14,987 nt of DNA from Synura sp. LO234KE (GCA_015143735.1 VKHC01000233.1:1-14987); one strand, 5' to 3'. Counted from the stretch's first letter, positions 1 to 8,461 are shown. Numbers and translations: made by a program. Notes: a model not told the origin generated them from the letters alone.

Positions 1-389
1 TGCTCAAGTAGTCCGATTATTCAATTCTAGCAGAAGAAATATCATTTGAATTTTCATAGTTACAAGTAAAAGCATCGTAATGATCGTAATTCGCTTCATC
101 CTCATTCTCGTTCGTATTTTTGGGTTGAGAGCTAGAATACGCTTCCCTCTAGTAAGACTAAACGGATGAATTAATTGCCTGTGAACAGAATAATATACTT
201 GACCACGTTAAAGATTTTTGCAATTTGTTGTACCTTGACATCCTTAAAAATAACCACCGATTTAATATAACTCGCTATATCCTAATGCATGATTTCATTA
301 CTTGCATTTCGTTTTGGACGCAGCTTTGTCATCATCCTTACCATATATATTCTTGTCATTTTTATCATGAGAATGTTTGACAAATTGTT
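1..389. other. AT-rich stretch, no gene recognised
   Basis: No open frame of useful length, RNA gene or repeat was recognised here. The stretch is AT-rich and lies beyond the stop codon of the minus-strand fragment at 390-686, so it could be that fragment's 3' flank. Confidence 0.4.
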
Positions 390-686
390 CTAATAATGTT
401 TGTTGCTATTATTCAGTAATTTGTTTTTGATTTGAGTTTCATCTCCATCTGCTTTTGACAATTTCGCTTGTGCGATATCCTTGACTATACTTTGAGATAT
501 TTCAGTGAACAACCAATAAATTTTAGTAAATGATTCATTTGAAGAGGTACAATTAGTTAGTCCTATATGCCTCTGAAAATCCATGTTCCTTTTCATGTTT
601 TCCGACCTTCGTTCCTCAGCACTTTTCAGTTCCGTGGTAAGATTAATTTTTGACTTCTCTTTCTTTAGAGCGATCACGAACGTGGA
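390..686 (-). CDS. Hypothetical coding fragment, charged, RN..F..IGL-type motif
   Basis: This minus-strand frame is open from an in-frame TGA at 687-689 to a stop at 390. It has no ATG at its beginning (the codon at 677-675 is GTG); the first ATG is about 28 codons in. The translation is rich in Lys, Glu, Asn and Ser. Its first third contains EERRSENMKRNMDFQ followed by an IGL triplet. This resembles a motif (charged run, N-x-x-RN, hydrophobic, LGL) that I have seen in many DNA-binding or repetitive proteins of algae and plants; that link is from memory and is only suggestive. It may be an internal or last exon, a gene remnant, or a chance frame. A pyrimidine-rich run ending in CAG lies upstream on the minus strand near 731-750, but the frame from it is closed by the TGA, so it does not rescue a longer gene. 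Confidence 0.27.
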   Translation of the reverse strand, partial: STFVIALKKEKSKINLTTELKSAEERRSENMKRNMDFQRHIGLTNCTSSNESFTKIYWLFTEISQSIVKDIAQAKLSKADGDETQIKNKLLNNSNKHY

Positions 687-827
687 TCAGATGGGTAATT
701 GATTGGTAAAAATAAAAATTATCCAACACTGAAACAAAAAGATTGCCTTGCATATGGTTGCTTCCTCATTTTGCACCCGGACGAAAGGTGGATGCCTACT
801 GTTTTTAATTTGTTAATTTTGCAGCGC

Positions 828-1018
828 CATGCTACATCTCGCTATGTGAAATCTTTCAGATGTTGATGTTATCAGCGCATGCATTTCTAAAGATGGTGCT
901 TTTATGAAAGCACCAGATATGCTGGCGTAATTAAAGATTTTCCTAAAAAATCTACAGATTGGATTGCTACAGCTGGCAAAAGGTGCACCGATGCAGGACC
1001 TTCCTTTTTTAGACCCCT
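828..1018 (+). pseudogene. Decayed fragment of a coding repeat (same family as 14280-14516)
   Basis: Translated on the plus strand, this segment matches the element near 14300 at both DNA and protein level. It reads SD-x-D-x-ISA, then KDGAFMKAPD (889-918), then, after a one-frame shift, WIATAGKRCTDAG (960-998). The right-hand copy has KDAFMNAPD and WIATVSKRCTTDVSAG in the same order and spacing. About 50 bp present in the other copy seem to be missing after the KRCT segment, and the similarity resumes weakly at TTCCTTTTTTAGA near 1001-1013. The frameshift and the missing flanks make it a dead copy. I cannot name the family: a retroelement gag-like protein or another multicopy protein are both possible. 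The minus-strand open frame over the same bases (813-1064) is a shadow. Confidence 0.6.
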
Positions 1019-1033
1019 GAAATGATTGATCAC

Positions 1034-1154
1034 CAGCTATACTAGCTGATTCATCCAAAATCACACCAGCTATAGCCCACCGACAATAGCTGGGTATTTA
1101 GAATTGGGTATCCAGCTATAGCTGGTCCACCCCAAATTCTCCAGCTATAGCTGG
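1034..1154. repeat. Cluster of CTATAG-centred palindromes
   Basis: Two perfect 14-bp palindromes CCAGCTATAGCTGG lie at 1112-1125 and 1141-1154. A split pair of the same arms, CCAGCTAT at 1066-1073 and ATAGCTGG at 1086-1093, and a 6-bp stem with a 3-base loop (CAGCTA/TAGCTG, 1034-1048) precede them. All sit between the decayed coding repeat and the duplicated glycosyltransferase block. They could form hairpins or cruciforms, be protein-binding sites, or be the terminal part of a transposable element. The palindromes are read directly from the sequence; the role is not known. Confidence 0.7.
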
Positions 1155-1231
1155 GGTTTTAGTGGTGTACTTCGGATGGTACGCCAATAGTTGGTGCCAC
1201 TATAGCATATTTTTTTATCCACTGAGCTAAG

Positions 1232-1914
1232 CTCGATCATTCTTGCTTTTTCCTACATGAACCCGAATATGTCGTTATAAGATCGTGTTGTCCGTTTAAT
1301 TAGCAATAAATGTTGCGAATCACTATATTTGGCATCATGTTGAGCTTTTCTCTTCCCCTGGAAGTCTACAGCGGAAAATGTACAGGAAAGTGGAAATCAA
1401 AAGACGCTGTTGTTGTTCTTGGCCAGAAAGGACGCCATGCTACTTACGGTCACTCAACGACAGTGGGACCTGTTTTAAAATCTTTAAGTCTGCATTACAA
1501 ACATATCTCTAGTGCAGATGTTCTGATCTGGCATGAAAACTTAACGAAGGAGGATTTACCTCATGATATCGTCTTTCATCCGAGATTGTGCAAGATTACT
1601 GATTTCAAAGAAACCTGGGGACCGGCACCATGGGACAAGACCGATTACCCGCCGAAGTTTAATGGTTACTCTCGTGGGTATCATTTTATGATAAGATTTT
1701 ACGCTGTGACAATATGGCAAAACTTATTGGATCTTGGATACGAATGGATGATGCGTTTTGACGACGACTCGCTGCTGCTTTCTACTGTGAAATATAATAT
1801 GTTTAACTTTATGCGAGAAAGTAAGAAGATATACGGATTTCGATCATATTCATTTGAGTGCGGGGCGGGTAGATTTGGACAATTTGTTGGGAACTCTGCC
1901 GTGATAATTGAATT
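1232..1914 (+). repeat. Left copy of the duplicated glycosyltransferase block
   Basis: The block begins at CTCGATCATT and ends at the ATTGAATT near 1914. It matches 2068-2751 with an offset of 836 bp, then 837 after a one-base deletion. It contains 78 bp of 5' flank and the first half of the glycosyltransferase gene. Outside these limits the two flanks are unrelated. Since the 153 bp that follow (1915-2067) do not recur after the right copy, this is not a plain tandem duplication. A truncated copy placed upstream of the intact gene explains the layout better. Confidence 0.9.
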
Positions 1915-2008
1915 ACCTATCTACTCCTTCTGGTTGTGTATTACTTTTTCCGTTATTTATCCTGCTGCTGTTCTGGTTTACTCCGTTTATCCGTTGAAAC
2001 GGTGGTAA
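1310..2008 (+). pseudogene. Truncated, frameshifted GT15-like glycosyltransferase copy
   Basis: The frame starts at ATG 1310, directly after a TAA as in the intact gene, and codes for 232 residues. Residues 1-195 match the intact protein except at three positions (Trp/Arg 3, Ala/Glu 18, Ile/Val 34). It keeps the signal-like N-terminus, the RGYHFMIRF segment and the FDDDS acidic motif. At codon 198 one C is missing from a CCC run (1899-1900 region against 2735-2737), which shifts the frame. Homology then ends at 1914 and the reading continues for about 30 foreign codons into a hydrophobic tail that stops at 2006-2008. The whole C-terminal half of the catalytic domain is gone, so activity is very unlikely. 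Because the 5' flank is also duplicated, it may still be transcribed. Confidence 0.82.
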
Positions 2009-2067
2009 AGTTATAAATTGATATGGTTGTAATAACACTAGTACAACAAAAAAAGCTCATTCCTACA
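1915..2067. other. Unique spacer between the two gene copies
   Basis: These 153 bp have no counterpart downstream of the intact gene. The first part supplies the abnormal C-terminus of the truncated copy. A hairpin CCGTTT/AAACGG with an 8-base loop lies at 1983-2002 around the end of that frame. The last bases, GCTCATTCCTACA (2055-2067), resemble a shortened version of the block's own beginning, suggesting a small repeat at the junction. The spacer is most simply read as the original upstream sequence of the intact gene. Confidence 0.5.
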
Positions 2068-2751
2068 CTCGATCATTCTTGCTTTTTCCTACAAGAACCC
2101 GAATATGTCGTTATAAGATCGTGTTGTCCGTTTAATTGGCAATAAATGTTGTGGATCACTATATTTGGTATCATGTTGAGCTTTTCTCTTCCCCTGGCAG
2201 TCTACAGCGGAAAATGCACAGGAAAGTGGAAATCAAAAGACGCTATTGTTGTTCTTGGCCAGAAAGGACGCCATGCTACTTACGGTCACTCAACGACAGT
2301 GGGACCTGTTTTAAAATCTTTAAGTCTGCATTACAAACATATCTCTAGTGCAGATGTTCTGATCTGGCATGAAAACTTAACGAAGGAGGATTTACCTCAT
2401 GATATCGTCTTTCATCCGAGATTGTGCAAGATTACTGATTTCAAAGAAACCTGGGGACCGGCACCATGGGACAAGACCGATTACCCGCCGAAGTTTAATG
2501 GTTACTCTCGTGGGTATCATTTTATGATAAGATTTTACGCTGTGACAATATGGCAAAACTTATTGGATCTTGGATACGAATGGATGATGCGTTTTGACGA
2601 CGACTCGCTGCTGCTTTCTACTGTGAAATATAATATGTTTAACTTTATGCGAGAAAGTAAGAAGATATACGGATTTCGATCATATTCATTTGAGTGCGGG
2701 GCGGGTAGATTTGGACAATTTGTTGGGAACTTTGCCCGTGATAATGGAATT
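2068..2751 (+). repeat. Right copy of the duplicated glycosyltransferase block
   Basis: This is the partner of 1232-1914. Comparing the two line by line, I count eight single-base differences in the first about 180 bp (the last at 1409/2245). There are then none for 486 bp (1410-1895 against 2246-2731), and then a substitution, a one-base gap and another substitution in the last 20 bp. The block ends inside the intact gene, which carries on normally past it. Confidence 0.9.
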
Positions 2752-3324
2752 GATATGCTTGAAAAGGTTTCCGATCTGGATTATTGTGCTGGTTATGGAC
2801 ATTTTGGGTTTTATAATAATTTCTACATCAGTCGAATTGATTTTTGGTTGGGCACTGATGTGTTCCACTTTATCCAGTCTTTTGATTTCTCGAGATTAAT
2901 ATTCATTGAAAGAGCTAACGATTTAATATTTCAGACTGCAGCAGTACGCTTATTTGCAAATATGACTGAAGTGCATCATTTCTTGGACTTTTCATATTTA
3001 CATCATACAATATATTTTGGGACTATAATTTGGGGAGGGCTAGAAATCGGCGTTAATGATAAATATGGACAACAGCTAGTTCATAAGTACGTCGAACACT
3101 TTAAAAAATTGCCCGCTGATGTAATACGCTGTCATTACAATGATTCTTCTTGTGGTGTGTTTGGTGGAATGGATGGTTTATCCAGTGTCATAGTTAAGCA
3201 ACACGCCCCTGCGTGTTGTGGTACTGCTGTTACATATACAGAATATCTTCAAATTACCCCAAATGAAACCACTGACAAAGTATTTGAGAGAAGCAGTTCT
3301 TTGATGTTGATGGCTGAAAATTAA
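2146..3324 (+). CDS. GT15 (KRE2/MNT1-like) mannosyltransferase-like glycosyltransferase
   Basis: This is a 392-residue protein with no visible intron. The start is ATG 2146, with an in-frame TAA just before it. Residues 2-20 are hydrophobic and end in AVYSG, which suits a signal peptide or anchor and points to the ER/Golgi lumen. The GT15-like domain covers about 24-290: RGYHFMIRF (122-130), EWMMRFDDDS with Asp151-153, KKIYGF, then FYNNFYISRIDFW (222-234), IERAND (254-259) and HHFLDFSYLHHT (277-288). These align in order with the fungal Kre2/Mnt1 blocks, enzymes that transfer mannose from GDP-mannose in a metal-dependent reaction. Compared with them, the EPD motif is replaced by DDD, and the conserved Glu of the FWSNFEI block and the His of the APVHS block appear as Tyr227 and Gln263. 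The substrate may therefore differ. A Cys-containing tail (Cys329, 336, 357, 358) follows. Possible N-glycosylation sites are Asn77, 272, 332 and 373. TTATAAG at 2111-2117 and AATAAA at 3549-3554 are weak promoter and polyadenylation candidates. Confidence 0.86.
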   Translation: MLWITIFGIMLSFSLPLAVYSGKCTGKWKSKDAIVVLGQKGRHATYGHSTTVGPVLKSLSLHYKHISSADVLIWHENLTKEDLPHDIVFHPRLCKITDFKETWGPAPWDKTDYPPKFNGYSRGYHFMIRFYAVTIWQNLLDLGYEWMMRFDDDSLLLSTVKYNMFNFMRESKKIYGFRSYSFECGAGRFGQFVGNFARDNGIDMLEKVSDLDYCAGYGHFGFYNNFYISRIDFWLGTDVFHFIQSFDFSRLIFIERANDLIFQTAAVRLFANMTEVHHFLDFSYLHHTIYFGTIIWGGLEIGVNDKYGQQLVHKYVEHFKKLPADVIRCHYNDSSCGVFGGMDGLSSVIVKQHAPACCGTAVTYTEYLQITPNETTDKVFERSSSLMLMAEN

Positions 3325-3744
3325 GTTGTGATGTCCAATCAATTGCAATCGATTTTTAAAAATTCCTAAATTTCTCTTATCAATACATGACCTTTACCGC
3401 ATTTCCACTTAGTAAATGTTAGAAGTTATGCTCCAGAACCCGTGTACCAAAGCAAATTCATACTAAAGTCTGACACTATAAGAGTACTTAACTTTGATGA
3501 TACAATGATTGTTTGCTTAAATCATGTAGTTAGAAACCATAGCGTGCTAAATAAAGTTAGACATGCAGAAAATCAGCGAAGTGGTCTTTATTATAAGCAA
3601 AGGAAGTACTCGACAGGCAGGAGAGGCTGCTACACTAAGGGGCAAGAACAAGTCGGGTTACGGAGCGAGTAGAGTGAAACGCACGCATCGGTGCACCTTT
3701 TTCCACCATAAAAATATATAGAGAATCATCCAGATGTATCATGG
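3325..3744. other. 3' flank of the glycosyltransferase gene
   Basis: No gene is supported. A 76-codon plus-strand open stretch at 3442-3672 begins with GTG, lacks an ATG and shows no family signal. A possible polyadenylation signal AATAAA is at 3549-3554. The bases at 3685-3701 match the coding repeat family in reverse orientation (described separately). Confidence 0.4.
3685..3701 (-). repeat. Short reverse match to the coding repeat near 980
   Basis: GCATCGGTGCACCTTTT here is the exact reverse complement of 17 bases within the decayed coding repeat at 828-1018, in the part encoding KRCTDA. Read on the minus strand it gives GGKRCTDA against AGKRCTDA. Flanking similarity is weak, so it may be a third, mostly eroded copy or a coincidence. 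Confidence 0.3.
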
Positions 3745-3972
3745 CTACATCCACAAAAAGCACGGTGAAGAACCACTAAAAGATGAACTTTTCATGGGAG
3801 ATTCAGGAGGAGCCTGTCGGTTAGATGGTATCTTCCATTCTGCCATCTGCATCTCGAAAAGAAATAGTTGATATATTTCTTGCTCGTTTCTTTTGGCGCG
3901 TGTTGCTGTTTCGTGGATTAGCTTTATACCAAGATAATCTATAAACGCGACATCCTTGTTCATCACGAACAT
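3745..3972 (-). CDS. Weak hypothetical ORF, about 75 aa
   Basis: This minus-strand frame has an ATG at 3972 and a stop at 3745. The translation has a charged, helix-like middle (KLIHETATRAKRNEQEIYQ) and a Pro/Ser-rich end. I recognise no family, and it has no conserved neighbour or clear promoter. The composition is more protein-like than most small frames in the window, but a chance ORF is equally possible. Confidence 0.2.
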   Translation of the reverse strand: MFVMNKDVAFIDYLGIKLIHETATRAKRNEQEIYQLFLFEMQMAEWKIPSNRQAPPESPMKSSSFSGSSPCFLWM

Positions 3973-3978
3973 TAACAA

Positions 3979-4439
3979 TGAGTGAGGTAAAGTACTACCG
4001 GTAAAATTACTACGCTCCTGTCTTCAGGCGTGAAATATCAAAGCGGCCACCATAGCCATAATCTAACAAATATCGATCGGTATAGTATTAGGGCGCCAGG
4101 AGGAAGGTTTGAGAAAATTTTACTGTGATTTGGGCTTCACTTACTTAACCTTTTCTCATATTTATATCACATGCCGTATTATGATCTTGCGAAAGCATAA
4201 CATATGCTTGAGGAGGTAGAAATTGTGAAGCTCGCGCTCATTCTAATCACCACCAATTATTAGGCTAGAAGCACGATGCATAGCGGACGCTCTATGCCCT
4301 AAAGTCCCATTTCTGCAAAAGCGTAACAGGCGGTGTGACGCATTGTCAAAAAATGTCGCATAGAGGATATTTTTTGTTTCTACTCCATTTTCAATCAAAT
4401 TGCCTAACTGCTGACGTCACTAAATCATCAAAAGCTATG
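3979..4439. other. Non-coding stretch
   Basis: No open frame or RNA gene is supported. It holds one half of the 23-bp inverted pair at 4302-4324, given separately. Confidence 0.4.
4302..4324 (+). repeat. Inverted-pair half 1 (23 bp, exact)
   Basis: These 23 bases, starting AAGTCCCATTTCTGC, are the exact reverse complement of 11222-11244. The sequences on either side do not align convincingly. A chance exact match of this length within 15 kb is extremely unlikely, so the two are related copies of a dispersed repeat. Confidence 0.8.
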
Positions 4440-5480
4440 GCCCAACAACGTGTTTTTTAAATTATTTTGTTTTAAAACGTGTAATACTTGAGACGGCTTA
4501 CTTTTTATTGCTTTAAACCTCCTTCGGCAGATGCGCCTGATTATTCTGTTTCCGAAAAGTATTTCATATGCTGGCTAATTCGCCATACCTGAAAAGTTCT
4601 CCTTTCCGGAAAATGTAGGGGTGTTTTTAACAGTGATTACGCAAATTTGACCTTGGCTCTAAGCAAACATGTCGATATTTCACGACTAGGGTATTTTCCC
4701 GACTACATCTAATACTGCTGAACCAGGAACATCCGTTATGGCCACTTAGTACTAGATTCCCCGAAAGTTCTGACTAGAAATGAGTGAAAAAATAGTAAAA
4801 CATGTTTTTTACGACGTGTTTTCATCTTTATCGACGTATTTCTCACGTAATACGCGGCATTATGGCCTGAACATTATGTAAACACTGTTATTGGTGGTAT
4901 CTGATGAGTTCCGTGGTTGAAACAACAGAAGAGATCACGTTTTTGCACGCCTCATTCAGGGTATCTTGTGTTAACTTAGGACAGATATTGATATATATTG
5001 GCAAGCACTGGTTCCTCATTGGAGTTGAAGCTAACTTAGAAAAACTAATACCCACTTGAAGTGAAGCAAACTTATGTAATCACATTACAGAAATTGGTAG
5101 AGGTACGTTATAAGAAACCTGCGGAAAACGTCTCGGCATGTCTTTCCCCAGCGTATTTTCTCCCCTTACGGCGTGTTTCTAACGTAGTACGACGAATAAG
5201 CCCAAGGTATTCTGCATTATATATGCGTAAATTTGAGTCCAAGATCTTGCTCTCGGCATAGTTCCGTAGAGATAGATACTCAAAACCACGTTTTCTACTT
5301 CATCATCGGTTTCTGGGTTATACTAACTTTTAATCTAGTCGATTATAGCTTCAAATCTTTGTCCCCGTGTAGCACTAAGTAGTCTCCCTCAAATACGCGT
5401 AAATTGTTGTCATCCATCTTGGTATCGGCATAATTCCGTTGGGAAAAGCTCTCGAAACAACGGTTGGGGGTGGTTTTTCA
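4440..5480. repeat. Decayed tandem array, period about 175-180 bp
   Basis: Four to five similar but diverged units are visible. Each has a T-rich segment, then a TAATAC/TAGTAC-like word (4482, 4710, 4848, 5185), then a TTCCG-like word (4550, 4731, 4909, 5262, 5434). Steps between the second words are about 181, 178, 353 (twice 176) and 172 bp. The best alignments are 4813-4855 with 5157-5190 (CGTATTTCTCACGTAATACG against CGTGTTTCTAACGTAGTACG, 17 of 20) and 5222-5270 with 5393-5440 (both GCGTAAAT, later CGGCATA-TTCCGT). The unit near 5050-5090 is not recognisable. The array may be an old satellite. The small open frame at 5061-5261 lies inside it and is not considered a gene. Confidence 0.5.
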
Positions 5481-6146
5481 GTCGTAAATTTTGACATACG
5501 CTGAGTTACGAACTTAATCGAATAGTTTTTACGAGTTGCTCAAGGCATATCGATTTTCTAAGAATTTTTGGTTAGGAATAGCTAATTGACAGGAGTGGTT
5601 CTCGATGGGCGGGGTATTGGCCTGTGTTGGTAGCGGACATCTGCGGTCCTCCTCGTGGTGGTACATTCACCAGGAGCGCGCTGCCGTTTCCTAGCTCAGT
5701 CTCGGGATAAGCCACAAGATGGTGGTGTATAGGAGGCAATGATTGGAGCTTGTAGATTATTTCTCTAAGAGCTATATTTGCTGTCTATCATATGATTTCC
5801 ACCAAGCAACCGCGCACCCGCTCTCCAAACGACAATAACTATAGTAGACTAGTGCATATACTAGCATTACAGTTCCTCACTAAAAAACAATTGGGATTTC
5901 CTTCTGGGCACTGATAATCTTCGCTCCGTAGGGTAAAAGTGAAACTATCTTGCTAACTGTTATATATTTAGCTTAGTTTGTAGCATTCATCTAAATTTGC
6001 TGATTATAATTTTGGTTTTGTTCGTTCCCCTAGTACTGGTTTAGTTAGCAACACCTTTTAGGCCGGGACACGACAAGACTTACTTATAGACAGGCAAGAA
6101 CAGGAGAAGAGATAATATCACGTGATGGGTATAGAGATGTTTATGA
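5481..6146. other. Non-coding stretch with a GC-richer patch
   Basis: No gene is supported. Positions about 5590-5740 are clearly more GC-rich than the surroundings and include an imperfect inverted repeat near 5646-5675 (CTCCTCGTGGTG with CACCAGGAG). No frame of useful length crosses it. Confidence 0.4.
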
Positions 6147-6452
6147 ATTCCATTGCAAGAAGTGGACGAAGCCGAACTTTCTACCTGCTATTACGTGAGG
6201 CATAGGAAAGGAACCATATTTAAAACAAAGAATCCAGTGTTTAGCTTATCAGAGGGCGCGGGCGAAAGAGGTGGCGCAGTTTTGGGTAAGTGCTGCAAAA
6301 GTCTGTTGCCTGTTTTCTTCGTTGCTTGCCCGGATGCTGGTCGCTACGAGAATATGGAGTCACTTTCCCTACGATTTACACGAGCAACAAAATGTATTTT
6401 TGGTAAGGAAATATTAGATGGCGCGGGGAAACTATCAAGCGCAACATATTGA
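6147..6452 (+). other. Open stretch of about 100 codons without ATG start
   Basis: The frame is open from just after a TGA at 6144-6146 to a stop at 6450-6452 and is somewhat GC-richer than its neighbours. It contains a Gly/Glu-rich segment (EGAGERGG) and two Cys pairs, but no ATG near its beginning and no family motif. A GTAAGT donor-like site lies near 6286. It could be an old exon or a chance frame; I would not call it a gene. Confidence 0.2.
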
Positions 6453-8140
6453 TGATCATCGAAAAGTGCGTATTATTGCCAAAACCAGATGAAGTAAATT
6501 ACACAATAATATGAGGTGCTGCGACTGAATAAATGTCTAAAGAGATAGATAGTTCCAATAATACGTCTTACCTGTGCTTTGAAAGTTCCCTGAAAATGTT
6601 TAGGTTACTAGAGGCTGAAGGGCGAATTTTCTGGTTAGCAGATTTCTTGAATCGGCTGCGTACAATCCTAAATTTGATGGTGCATAACATCAACAACACA
6701 GCTGCTTCACATCAAACATGCAATAGATAGTTTACTTATTAATTGATAAACAATCGATTAACATATTTATTAAAATCATACCTGTAACTCCAATAACCTC
6801 TCTATTAGCAATCTGCAAGCTCCAAAATGTCATGACAAGTATATTTAGATAGAAATTAATAAATAATACAACAAGTATTACATATACATACAGATTTGTA
6901 AACAATTTCTCGCCCGAAGAAAACAAATTTACAATTTTCGATTAATCAACGCATTTTTATCGGTCAGCATCAATTGCAAGCATTTAGGAAAAATATGCTA
7001 TATGCGCTTTAGGTGTTACTCCACACCAAGATTAGATTGTGCCAAGAAAATGCACGATTTGACAAATTAATTCTAACATACTCAAGGCAATATTTTATAT
7101 TATTCAAATTTCTTACGGCACTTCAAGCTTATCAAGAAAAAGTCGATGGTAGCTGCAAATACAGCGTGCTTTCAGGGAAATATTCACCTAGTGTACATGA
7201 AGAAATTTTAAATATTCAAATATTTTTAAATTTTTTGCACTTTGGGCTCAGTTTTGGTTAAGCTTCTGAAGACAATAGCGCGCCAGAGCCTCACGCGATG
7301 ATTTGATCAAAAAATTCTTAGTAAAAAAAAATATTTAGGATGAATCAGGAGGGTTAAATGCTTGAAGTTAATGCATAAATGATTCATTTTGTTTTCAACA
7401 ATTATTTTGCTTTACTCATTTCGATAGTTATACGCTATTATCTGGTAATCTCTTAACGATATAAACGAACATAGTAATTATTAATATATTCGTGCAGTTA
7501 CTTTGTACTCGATCATCTATTTATCCAAGAACGCACCCATAGAGTACCAGTCTGACAATATTAAGTCACTAAATACTTTTTTTTTTTACCGGTGTCTCGA
7601 TATCATAAATTAGGTAAATGGATCATTATGCTAGCTCACTGATTTTGCGTTTTTATCTCGGTCTGATAGGACTTGTAGACAAGTTAATGACTACTAATTG
7701 CCATTTTTTAAACGGGTCTGGTCAGTCTACTTCGTACAAATGAAGACTACTGATGATGGAAACATGGCACCTTCCGAAACGCGTGAATAACTAATTGCAA
7801 CATCCCTTTTTCACTGACCGCGCGTTTGGAGATTCCTAGAATTTATCTCCGTTTGCCAATAATTATTGTTGATTGTTACTTTTCTATTTTTTTTTTTTCA
7901 GAAAGGAATCGTTTATATTAATAAATGCTTTGATTGTGCTAAGAAAGCGAAGAATAACGCTTATGACATGCTTTCATAAAAGCAGTGATATATTTTGGAA
8001 GTGAAATGTTTACAGCAATAAATAAATGCAGAATATAATAGTAATATAAAGCTTGTATATTCTGGCTAGGTAAGTAATGAAGGGTGTAGAGTCGTCGCTA
8101 AACATCTAGAAAATGGTATCTAGCGTCTTCGCTGTCCACG
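6453..8140. other. Long AT-rich non-coding stretch
   Basis: Only short frames occur here: 65 codons at 6533-6730, an 82-codon frame at 7013-7261 beginning with GTG, and a minus-strand frame at 6732-6926 beginning with TTG. None shows family motifs. T runs at 7577-7587 and about 7887-7898 are present; the second ends in CAG and looks like a 3' splice site, but no exon follows convincingly. Confidence 0.4.
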
Positions 8141-8460
8141 TTCTACAGTATGAATGTAAGTGTTGGTGGTAGTATTGATATAAAGAGGATAGTGCTGTTA
8201 TGTTCATCAAGAACCGCTGCGCACTGCCCTCGGTGGGGGGATGGTGTTTGCTTCCCACCCAAAGAACACGGCAGCATACCTAGCTTGTTTTTGTCAAGCC
8301 GCCAGCACCAACGCCGACCATCTTCCCCACATTTGCGTTGTACACCAACTGCACTAGCTTCCTTTTGGTACACCAACTGCACCGGCGTCACTAGCACGAA
8401 CGAAATAAAGTCGCAGAGCTTTCAGAGGAGAGCTAAGTAGTAGCGTACAGTAATTGTCCA
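8141..8460. other. GC-richer patch with overlapping ORFs on both strands
   Basis: Positions about 8200-8400 are GC-richer than the surroundings, which is why frames on both strands (96 codons plus, 84 codons minus) stay open. Neither translation carries a recognisable domain, so I leave both out as genes. A decayed transposable-element piece would fit. A 28-bp direct repeat (GTACACCAACTGCAC at 8340-8354 and 8368-8382) is inside it. Confidence 0.35.
8340..8382. repeat. Two-copy direct repeat, 28-bp step
   Basis: GTACACCAACTGCAC occurs exactly at 8340-8354 and again at 8368-8382. Confidence 0.75.
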
Positions 8461-8461
8461 C

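Noticed and set aside
813-1064. Minus-strand 83-codon open frame
   Set aside because: It lies opposite the plus-strand coding repeat, whose frames show protein-level homology with the copy near 14300, so this is a shadow.
2136-2348. 70-codon plus-strand frame overlapping the gene start
   Set aside because: It overlaps the GT15 reading frame in another phase and has no family signal.
2686-2899. Short frames on both strands inside the glycosyltransferase
   Set aside because: Both lie inside the well-supported coding region and are shadows.
4995-5025. An additional unit of the 175-bp array anchored at TTCC 5012
   Set aside because: The spacing (103 bp after the previous anchor) does not fit the period and the flanking words do not align.
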